This document shows, in pieces, positions 56,761 to 64,000 of a stretch of DNA of 64,000 bases; the stretch's first letter is position 1, and each line of letters starts with the position of its first letter. The translations under genes and the position numbers were made by a program. The stretch is from the NCBI GenBank assembly GCA_021018815.1, contig JAITYX010000012.1:806001-870000 (forward strand), written 5' to 3'. The DNA comes from Talinum fruticosum (taxonomy: Eukaryota; Streptophyta; Magnoliopsida; Caryophyllales; Talinaceae). Under the pieces are notes generated by a model. It was not told the DNA's origin, ran no database searches, and saw only the letters and a list, made by a program, of their open reading frames with translations.

Positions 56761-57330
56761 ATTGTTCCCCTTCAAAGTTAAATTGTATCAAATGGATGTT
56801 AAATGTGCTTTTCTCAATTGTTTCATTGAAGAGGAAGTTTATGTTAAGCAACCCCTGTATTTGAAAACTCGGAATTTCCAAATCATGTTTTCAAATTGCA
56901 AAAAGTCTGTCTATGTTTTTAAACAAGCTCCGAGAGCTTGGTATGAAAGACTCGATCAATTTCTTGGTTGAAAATGGTATTAAAAGAGGTGAGATTAACA
57001 AGACTCTTTTTAGAAAAACCAAGGGGAAAGACTTTCTTATTGCTTAGATCTATGTTGATGACATAATCTTTAGAGATACTAATGAAATTCTTTGTCGAGA
57101 TTTTTCCGAGTTAATGAGACAGGAATTTCAAATGAGTATAATGGGAGAACTCAATTTCTTCCTTGGTCTACAAATTAAGAAAGACAAAGATGGGATCTAT
57201 GTCCATCAATCAAAGTATACCAAGGAGCTATTGAAGAAGTACAAGATTCAAGATGTGAAATATGTAGCAACACCTATGAGTAGTAGCATAAAAGCTGGAC
57301 TCGGACGACAAAGGTAAAGTAGTAGATCCG
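56761..57330 (+). pseudogene. Z reverse transcriptase, N-terminus deleted
   Basis: Begins [20 protein letters not shown], i.e. inside the RT palm, fused directly to gag. Then EEVYVKQPLYLKTRNFQIMF, an in-frame TAG at 57045-57047 immediately before IYVDDII (YVDD at 57051-57062), and MRQEFQMSIMGELNFFLGLQ with TKELLKKYKIQDVKYVATPM (57114-57290). Missing the LVAQG...TFAPVAR block, therefore inactive. Confidence 0.85.
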
Positions 57331-57990
57331 AAACTCTATCGAGGCATGATTGGACATCTTACTTCCAGTAGGCCGGACATAATGTTTAGTGTATGTCTAT
57401 GTGCAAGATTTTAAGCTGATCCAAAAGAATCACATCTCACTATGGTGAAGGGAATATTCGAGATATCTAGCGGGGACTCGGAATCTAAGTCTATGGTACT
57501 CTTGAGACCGAGAACCGACTCTCACCTGGATACTCAAATGCTGACTATGCTGGATACAAAGTTGATAGAAAGAGCACCTCGAGAGCCTGCCGGTTTCGGG
57601 TCAATCCCTTATATCATGGCACTCAAAGAAGAAAAACTCAGTAGCTCTATCAACTCGCTAAAGCTGAGTATATTGCAGCTGGAGCATGCTCGTGCTCAGA
57701 TTTTTAGATCAAGAAACACTTGAGAGATCTTGGACTTACATTCAAATTAATTCCAATCAAGTGTGACAATTAAAGTGCAATCAGCATCACCAAGAACCCG
57801 GTTCAAGCACTCAAAGACAAAACATATTGAGGTCAGCTATCATTTTCTAAGAGACCATTCTGAGAAAGATGATATTGAACTTGAATTCATTCCTACCAAA
57901 CATCAATTAGCTGATATCTTTACTAAGCGACTTAGTGATGATCAGTTTCTCTTTATTAGGAATGAGCTTGGCATGATCAATGCATAATTA
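57331..57990 (+). pseudogene. Z RNase H
   Basis: Pieces include RGMIGHLTSSRPDIMFSVC-like sequence, a DTQMLTMLDTKLIERAPREP segment, KLSILQLEHARAQIFR, and KTKHIEVSYHFLRDHSEKDD then IELEFIPTKHQLADIFTKRL, ending MINA* at 57985. Several frameshifts. The 3' end of pol is the best conserved part and defines the pol stop that precedes the ORF3 spacer. Confidence 0.85.
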
Positions 57991-58610
57991 TGTGCTTTTC
58001 GAGTGTGATTACATAGTATGACTATATGTTATATGCTTTCTCTCTAATAGCCATTAGTTCAATTGAACCAGTGATACTTGAGCTATGAGTTATTGTTTGT
58101 CTGCGGTTTCGAGTCACTCGGAAACTTAACTTAGTCGATTAAGATTTTGAGAAAAATGGACATCAAACTTCGAAATCATCTCTAGATCGGTGGAGAATTT
58201 TGAGAAATTTCTTTTAGAATTTCTCTCTCTCTGTCTCTCTCGCATCGATTAGACAACTAGTCGTTGGGAGACAAATGCTCGGAATTCTAACCGTTGGAGA
58301 GCAGAACAGTCACACCGGTCCGAGGCGATCGTTGACAAGTCGGGTCAAAACGTACTCTAAGGGATATCTCTTTCTCTATAAATAGCATCTATTTTCCTTC
58401 ATTACGCTACTTTACTCTTTACACACACTCTCTCTTACTTACTTCAACACGAGCAAGCTTTTTACGTTTGAAGAAGATTTCATGGCTCTCAAGATAAATG
58501 AAAGAAGTCTCAAGTAAGCACTATCACTCTCAGCTCTCTCTTTCTACTCTTCCATTTTCCTTTCGCTCACTTTCGTCGAGCTATCTCTCTCTCTCTCTTT
58601 TCTTACAAAC
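57988..58610 (+). other. Z pol-ORF3 spacer and CT-rich ORF3 leader
   Basis: AT-rich first part, then a TATA box at 58377 and CT-rich leader sequence (CACACTCTCTCTTACTT and later (CT)n near 58580) up to the ORF3 start at 58611. X and O share the layout with shorter leaders. Confidence 0.7.
58377..58385 (+). promoter_or_regulatory. TATA box upstream of ORF3 in Z
   Basis: CTCTATAAATAGCATC, 226 bp before the ORF3 start codon and about 390 bp after the pol stop. Homologous sites exist in X (two) and O. Confidence 0.6.
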
Positions 58611-60240
58611 ATGCCGAAAAGAGGTTCCCACCTCGATTTTCTTGGCTCGCCACCAAGAAACCTCATACGAAAAGCCAGGAAGGCCCCTCCAATCCCTCTA
58701 AAATCATTATCACCTAACATCTAACGTTGGATGACAAATTCTTCCCGACCACAACGTTTTCGTGGTTGGCTCACATCAAATCAACAGGGTTTATAATTTC
58801 CTCTGTTTTAGCGAGTTCATATACCCATAACTCGTTTCGAGTTTTATTCTAACTCTGTCTAGCTCCGAGGGCATCCTCACCTTCGGAGTTCAAAATGTCA
58901 CGGTTCGCATCAACACCTCTCTTCTCCACCGACTCTTCAAAGTCTCTTCTCTTTTCGTTAATAGCAACCCCATACCTTTCAACGAGGTTGCTGATGAATT
59001 CTTCAAAAAATATGCCAAAGAGTTTCCTGGGTCACGTAAAAACTTCTCCGTGACTCAAGTCAAGTCGAAGTCGGTCTTTTGTGCTTTCTGCGATGAGGAG
59101 TTTCTTTTCTCAGCATTCTAGCAAGGAGAACCCTAACTCTAAGCATCTTAAAGCTCATTACGACATCCTTGAGGGCTACGAAGTAGACCTCTTTCCTCCT
59201 ATAGTCGAGCAAATGGCAGCCGTGCCTACTCGGACTCGGACCAAGAAGACAACCCCACTTCCTTTCGGGGCCCTTCTCACTCTCATCTTCAAGCAATTCA
59301 AAGTCCCTATTCCTTCTCTCTCTACCTCCTCCACCTGGTGTCCGGGTCCCCACTTCCTTTACGAGGCTGCCATTGTCGTTGGCAAGAAAGAACTTCCCCA
59401 ACCGGGTGTCCGGGTCTATAGCTCGAAGCCGAGGCCTCCTTCTCCGCCTCGGACTCGGACTCAATCCCCTCTCTCTCTACCTCCTCCACCTGGTGGTGCC
59501 TCCACCTCGGGTGTTTCTCATATTCTCTCTTCCGCTTTGTCCACTTGTCATAATGGATAAGCTTTCCTCGGTGTCTACCAAACTCAAGGACATTCTCCGG
59601 TCATTCAAGACTGTTCTTCTATCTATGACCATCAATCAGAAAACTTCTCAATCCCAAATCCATGAGCAGCAAGACGTGCTTCTCGAGAAGAAAGCATTGG
59701 ACAAGGAGCAGAAGGAGATGCTTGAGCTCCTTCAGAAAGCCGCTCCAAGGCGGCTGAGGATCCGGTCGACTTAGATACTTCGAAGAATCCTCGAGCCCGG
59801 CCCAATCCCCTCTGCAGAGGAAGAAGAAGAAGAAGAAGGAGGAGGAGGAGAAGACACAGAGCCTACGGCTGAGGCGGCTCCATCCGAGGAGAAAGACGAA
59901 GGGGAGAAGGAAGCGAAAACGGGAGCCGAAGCGGCCAAGGGCCAAGGTGCTCCAGTAACCCTAACCGAAGTGATCGGCTCGGACAGCGAGTCCGAGTGGG
60001 TCGAAGACCTTGCTAACCATGGTCGAGTCGGCAGCAGAGCCAACACCTCCTCGGTTGAGTTCCGGGAGGATGAGCCTCTCGACGACTTGGTTTTAGGTCG
60101 ACCACTCGGAGCTAAGCCCATTCCGGAGATACTAGTGATGCCATCGCCTCGTTCCTCTACATCTTTAAGACCTTATCGGTGAAGGCGCACCTGCACGTCC
60201 ACCATCCTCGACTCGGACCGCTCCCTCCCCTCCATCTTAG
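58611..60240 (+). pseudogene. Z ORF3 (accessory Copia ORF)
   Basis: The start codon begins MPKRGSHLDFLG, conserved with X and O. Parts in order: (1) an N-terminal ~230-residue domain with RVYLPG..., INTSLLHRLFKV and NSNPIPFNEVADEFFKKYAK, then SSKENPNSKHLKAHYDILEG and LFPPIVEQMAAVPTRTR; its pattern resembles the 'putative plant transposon protein' domain, by memory only; (2) a Pro-rich hinge (PRPPSPPRTRTQSPLSLPPP, about 59430-59490); (3) a coiled coil (MDKLSSVSTKLKDILRSFKT ... LLEKKALDKEQKEMLELLQK, 59553-59745); (4) a Glu-rich acidic run; (5) a C-terminal VEFREDEPLDDLVLGRPLG. No signal peptide or membrane segment is evident, unlike typical Env. At least three frameshifts. Function unknown. Confidence 0.75.
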
Positions 60241-60678
60241 AAATTTTCTTCTTACTGTTTTCAAATTTTTTTGTTTTGTCCGACATACAAATTTGTATCC
60301 TCTTGATACATTCTTCCTCCTTTTGTTTTCTTTTTTTTTTTTTTGCTGAAAGGCAAGGGGAGAATATTTAGAAATTTGTCGTCTTGTTTAGGGGAGCTTC
60401 TCTCACCCTCTTTTGTGTATATATTTGTTTTGAATATTAATGAAGTTTCGGTTTCATGATTATTACTTTCCGAGTTGTAATTATTTCGAGTTTCAATTTC
60501 TTGCTCGGTGATTTTCTTTGCTCCGATTCAACAACTCGGTCTACCATTGCTCGGTTACTTTAGTTTTTAAGCACTAATGCAATCTATGCTTACTTGCTCC
60601 GATAGAATCCAAGTTTCAATCACATATATCACTGAGCTTATTTGCATTCATTTCTTTGACCTATGTCTTGAGAAAGAA
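60241..60678 (+). other. 3' untranslated region of Z
   Basis: AT-rich with a T-run at 60330-60342 and GGCAAGGGGAGAATA at 60352-60366, which is conserved in X and Y and is not the LTR-adjacent polypurine tract. The tract expected before the LTR (GGGGAGAT in O, X and Y) has decayed to GAGAAAGAA (60670-60678). Confidence 0.7.
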
Positions 60679-62206
60679 TGAAAAATTAGATCTATGCGGG
60701 TATATCATTCTAAGTACCATCAAGGAATCAGTACAGAATTCATCTCTTGTAAGTTTTGATTACAAGTCATTCCGAGTGGTTTAGAAACTTTTCCGAGTGA
60801 TTTAGAATCTTTTCGAGTGCTACGGATACTATTGCATATGTTTTCTCTTGACTCGACCGACTTAGAAAGCATGCTTGTTGCCTATCATTTCACACACGAG
60901 TTTTGAGTCACTCGGACAACACTCGGACTTATCGCATGTTCAAATGTTTGCTCTAATGTGCATAAACTCTGGTCGGACTTTTTATTCTATGTTTGATTGA
61001 ATTATAGTGTTAATTCAACCTTCTTAGTTAGTATGTTTCATTTGAACTGTGCTTCTCTAGATCAAGTCTCATTACTCTAATATTCCCTAACCGACTTAAT
61101 TTACTTCTAGATTGACTTAGATGAAATTTGAGTATAATGGATATGAGACTCAGAAAATTCCACTCTTTTAGGACTCGGATAATTAGGCACTTAATTATCT
61201 TAATTAAAATTATTATCCGTGTCTAATCTTGGACCAAAGTATTTTATACTTTGAGAACCAAAATTGATTTACTTTTGTAGGTTATCTAAACGAGGTTATC
61301 CTATTTTTGAATTACGAAAGTAAGCAGCTTCAAAATGTCAAATCACCAGACAAACAAGGCTTTTTCTACTTCTTAAAAAGGTCCGGACAATCGTGTCGGG
61401 GTTGTTTGTTTCGAAAACCAAAAATCTGCAATGCCTAGCTTAACGATGGTTTCTACCCTATTTTGTAGACACCACCGGTGGATTAGGACATCCAAAGGAG
61501 TCAAGATTCATTGCCCAACGTTCATACCTCAACGGATATTTTCGAGTCACTCGGAAAAACCATTGTAACTGGTCACAAAGGACTTCTAATCATAAGATAG
61601 ACACAACGGCTAATCTGCTTGGTCATCTATAAATAGAAGCCACTTCACAAGATAAGAAGATTGTTGAACCTATTTGCTGAAATTATCTCTCTCTGTGTAA
61701 TTCTCATTCGAGTCTTCTACTTAGAAGTCCAACTCTATACTTAACATCTTTCCGAGTTGTAAGGTCTTTTAATTAGTCACAAACACTTATTCTTATTTTC
61801 CGAGTAAGGTCCGTTGACCGAGCTGTAAGGGTTAACTCAGCTCAATGTCCTTAATTGTAAAGGTTACCTCGGTTAGGAAGTACTAGATTAGATAAAGGAA
61901 CTTCGAGTCTAGGAAAATCTTGTAAGGAATTGTCTAAGGGATCAATTCCGGTTGAGTCTTTCTACTTGTACTTTGTGGATTCAAAATATTGGATTTGACT
62001 TGGTGCTTGGATTAGCACAGACCATGGTTTTCTGCCCCATGAGAGTTTCCACGTACTTTTTGAGTGAACACTTTTCTGAGTCCAATCTAGACTCGGACTA
62101 GTTTAAAGTCGGTTTCGATTTTAATCTTCTAGTCCTTGGTCAAATTTCCTCATCACCCTATTCATCCCCTCTAGGGTGACTTAGTCTCTCCAAGAGCAAA
62201 CCTTTA
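60679..62206 (+). repeat. 3' LTR of Z
   Basis: It runs from TGAAAAATTAGATCTATGCG to GCAAACCTTTA. It keeps the TATA box lost from the 5' LTR and the GAGTCACTCGG palindrome at 61539-61558. Confidence 0.9.
61628..61636 (+). promoter_or_regulatory. TATA box of Z 3' LTR
   Basis: CATCTATAAATAGAAGCC, about 70 bp downstream of the TTTTCGAGTCACTCGGAAAA palindrome. Confidence 0.7.
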
Positions 62207-62211
62207 GTGTT

Positions 62212-62990
62212 ATAAGATTATTAGTGTAAGAACTCCTTACATGTATCCGTGCAATTGGTGACCTTGCGTGGGTCGACCGCATTATACCACTTTATTACAT
62301 TAGTATTAAAAGTCCACGCGAAGATGATGTGGTAAGTATCTTCCGATATGTTCGTAAGAGTCATTGCTCATAAAAAGTTGCGAACGTGGTGATGGGTATT
62401 CTCCCAACCTCAAAATTTTATATCGGGCATGGTACACTTAGGGCGTAGTTTCCCTTTAGGGATTGAAGTAAATCCCTTATGATCAAAATAGTGATTACCG
62501 AACATGAATGACTCCTTTATCATTTGTTTTATCTTATTTATATGTGGATCAAGTTGAGGCTTAGATTCATGCTTGGGACTATCCGGAGGATATAAACTAG
62601 GTGGAGGTTTAGGATTTCCTCTTTTGCTTAATTGTTCTTCTTCCTCATCTCTCTTACTATCTGCAATAGATTTCATGATAACCTTAAGATTGCTTGACAT
62701 AGACTTTGTTTTCTAATCCTTAGCGTCTATCCTAGCTTCTATCCTGGCGGAATTTTGATTAAGAAAAGCAAGGATAGGGGTTTGCTTTGGTGTTTCGTAT
62801 ATTGGAGGGAATTCTTTTTAGGTATTGTCTTACGGTTAAAAGTATACTGAACTGGTGTGTTATGCACCGAAATATGTTACACCGGTGTAGACCGTGGAAT
62901 AGAGCATGGTGTAGAGTGGGGAGAAGATGTGTTTGACTCCTTGTTGAGGTGTTCTAACCTTTTAGAGCTTGGATTCCAATGAAACTCAAT
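62212..62990 (-). pseudogene. G3 gag N-terminal part
   Basis: The frame 62700-62410 reads MSSNLKVIMKSIADSKRDEE, PPPSLYPPDSPKHESKPQLD and GFTSIPKGKLRPKCTMPDIK, then in other frames THHHVRNFL.AMTLTNISED, FAWTFNTNVIKWYNAVDPRK and CTDTCKEFLH. This is the Gypsy gag core ('MPdi.ky.G..nP..Hlr.f', 'W...L...A..Wy..l'). Upstream, PPIYETPKQTPILAFLNQNS then RIEARIDAKD* precede it. At 62211 it is cut by Z and continues at 54348. Confidence 0.8.
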
Positions 62991-63830
62991 TGTAGTAGAC
63001 TTCCCTATTCTTTAGCCAAAGGATGATGCTTAGGACCATATGAGAGAATACTACTTTTTGGGAGGAAGGGGCTTAAGTGCGAGACGCGAAGAGACTAAGA
63101 ATGCTTTTTATTTGGATGCACATAAGGAATGCAAGACAAATGAAATGTATGCGATGATGCTTATGAATTTATGGTTTGGCTAATGCATAATAGCAATGCT
63201 TGAATGATTGGTCCTAATAGAAGATGATTTTTTTGGCTAAATGAGAAATGAAAATGCAAAATGGGCTCACCTAATTTAAGATATTTTTATTTTTGCTAAT
63301 TGAGATAGGAAAATGCAAAATGAACTCACCTAATTTGAGGTGAATTTTATTTTGACCAAATGAGAAATGCAAATTGGACTCACCTAATTTGAGATGAATT
63401 CTATTTTAGCTAAATGAGCAATGGAAATACAAAATGGACTCACCTAATTTGAGATGATTTTTTTTTTTGGCTAAATGAGAAATGAAAATGCAAAATGACC
63501 TCACTAAATTTGACATGAATTTTATTTTGACTAAATGAGAAATGGAAATGCAAAATGGCGATGCCGAAAAATAAAATGGCCAAAATCTAGAAACAACTAA
63601 CTAAAAGATAGAAGGACCCTTGGTAAGAGCCTTCTAGACCGACTAGCAGCGACTATCTAAAACCACCTATAGGATGATTTTAGGATGACTTGGAAATGTA
63701 GTTAATGGACCAACATAAAAGGAAAAGGTAATTTGACTTTTGGTTATAAATGTACATAATGGACCGACTCTAGGAAATTTTATTAAGATATTTTATTTGC
63801 ACCCATGCAAGGGCTAATCAACTCCCTCAC
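62991..63830 (-). other. G3 leader region
   Basis: AT-rich sequence upstream of G3 gag, with no frame. It carries a ~60-bp minisatellite (63237-63590) and ends at the Copia LTR at 63831. The G3 PBS and LTR are not recognisable; they may lie beyond the window. Confidence 0.5.
63237..63590 (-). repeat. Six-copy ~60-bp minisatellite in the G3 leader
   Basis: Units start at 63237, 63296, 63356, 63410, 63471 and 63531 with (C/G)TAAATGAGAAATG-like heads and a shared GGACTCACCTAATTTGAGAT tail. Spacing is 54-61 bp; the last unit is partial. Confidence 0.85.
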
Positions 63831-64000
63831 TGAAGACTAGGAATATGCATGTATATCATTCCGAGTACTACTAAAGAATCAGGTACAAACTTTATATATT
63901 CTAAGTTTTTATTACAAGTCATTCTGTGTACTCCAAAAACTACTCTCGGTGGTATAGAAACTTTTCCGAGTGTTACGGATACTATTGCACATGTTTTCAT
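63831..64000 (+). repeat. 5' start of another Copia LTR, truncated by window end
   Basis: TGAAGACTAGGAATATGCAT followed by GTATATCATTCCGAGTAC and AAAGAATCAGGTAC aligns with the first 170 bp of the LTRs of Z and Y. The left flank CTCAC would be its target duplication. Confidence 0.85.

Larger units (their letters stand above)
54349..62206 (+). mobile_element. Copia Z, inserted in G3 gag, both LTRs present
   Basis: Exact 5-bp duplication GTGTT at 54344-54348 and 62207-62211. Length 7858 bp: 5' LTR, PBS, gag, internal deletion, RT, RNase H, spacer with TATA box, ORF3, 3' untranslated region, 3' LTR. Protease, integrase and the RT N-terminus are deleted at about 56760, so Z could move only with proteins supplied in trans. 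The left LTR starts TGAAGAGTCGG and the right LTR ends CCTTTA (expected CA). Confidence 0.9.
52820..63830 (-). mobile_element. Gypsy G3, Tat-type, split by Copia Z
   Basis: Minus strand, right to left: untranslated leader with minisatellite (63830-63030), gag N-terminus (62990-62212), Copia Z, rest of gag, acidic linker and protease (54348-52820). Gag joins cleanly across Z once one GTGTT copy is removed. Pol after the protease is missing to the left. No LTR of G3 is recognised; a Copia LTR starts at 63831. Confidence 0.8.

Noticed and set aside
59060..60121. Minus-strand frames of 108-134 codons
   Set aside because: Shadows of Z ORF3, whose plus-strand motifs are shared with O, X and Y.
63237..63590. 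CRISPR-like array
   Set aside because: Units are contiguous diverged tandem repeats without unique spacers, in a plant-type retroelement.
1..64000. Host protein-coding gene, tRNA or rRNA gene
   Set aside because: All recognisable coding homology belongs to retroelement gag, pol or ORF3; no tRNA cloverleaf with A/B boxes or rRNA-like block was noticed by eye. A tRNAscan or Infernal run would settle it.

Overview
The window looks like plant nuclear heterochromatin. It is almost entirely LTR-retrotransposon wreckage of two kinds: Copia elements of the SIRE/Maximus type (UBN2-like gag, RVT_2-type RT, about 1.45-1.6 kb LTRs, an extra ORF after RNase H) and Gypsy elements of the Tat type (plant RT with the 'DLNKASPKDNFPLPHID' motif and an archaeal-like RNase H). 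It also holds solo LTRs of two further Gypsy-like families, here called L and T. I see no host gene, rRNA, tRNA or CRISPR array. No retroelement frame is intact; all coding entries are pseudogenes. Element names (G1-G3, C1-C2, O, X, Y, Z, L1-L2, T1-T2) are mine.

Left part (1-20254). A Copia LTR tail (1-263) is followed by G1 (700-6468, minus; integrase, RNase H, RT, protease, gag 3' part), a minus-strand Copia fragment C1 (6469-9238), an inverted junction into a plus-strand Copia fragment C2 (9239-10424), and solo LTR L1 (10425-12195). Gypsy G2 (plus) then starts inside gag. Its RT is split by solo LTR L2 (14863-19697, target duplication GTCAT), and L2 is split by solo LTR T1 (16556-19575, target duplication TCACG).

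Middle (20255-47551). Copia O (minus) sits at the RT/RNase H junction of G2 with a decayed 5-bp target duplication (AACAT/AGCAC). Copia X (3' LTR 21739-23229) inserted into the 3' end of O, and Copia Y (3' LTR 31973-33556) inserted into the gag of X. One deletion near 38878 removed the 5' halves of X and Y and the 3' end of O, fusing Y pol to the accessory ORF of O. O then runs through pol and gag to its PBS and 5' LTR (46134-47551). G2 resumes with RNase H and integrase to about 49000.

Right part (49001-64000). Unassigned DNA carries solo LTR T2 (49368-52665, target duplication AAAAG). G3 (minus Tat Gypsy, from 52820) has its gag split by Copia Z (54349-62206, plus, target duplication GTGTT), the only Copia here with both LTRs and a PBS, though a deletion joins its gag to its RT. 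G3 continues with gag N-terminus and a leader containing a 60-bp minisatellite; another Copia LTR starts at 63831 and runs off the end.

Most interesting: the Copia copies share an accessory gene (ORF3, starting MPKRGS or MLKTGS) after RNase H. A TATA box lies just upstream of it in X (both copies of a duplication), O and Z, suggesting a dedicated internal promoter. L-family LTRs carry a roughly 50-bp-period array of palindromic cores just upstream of their TATA box.
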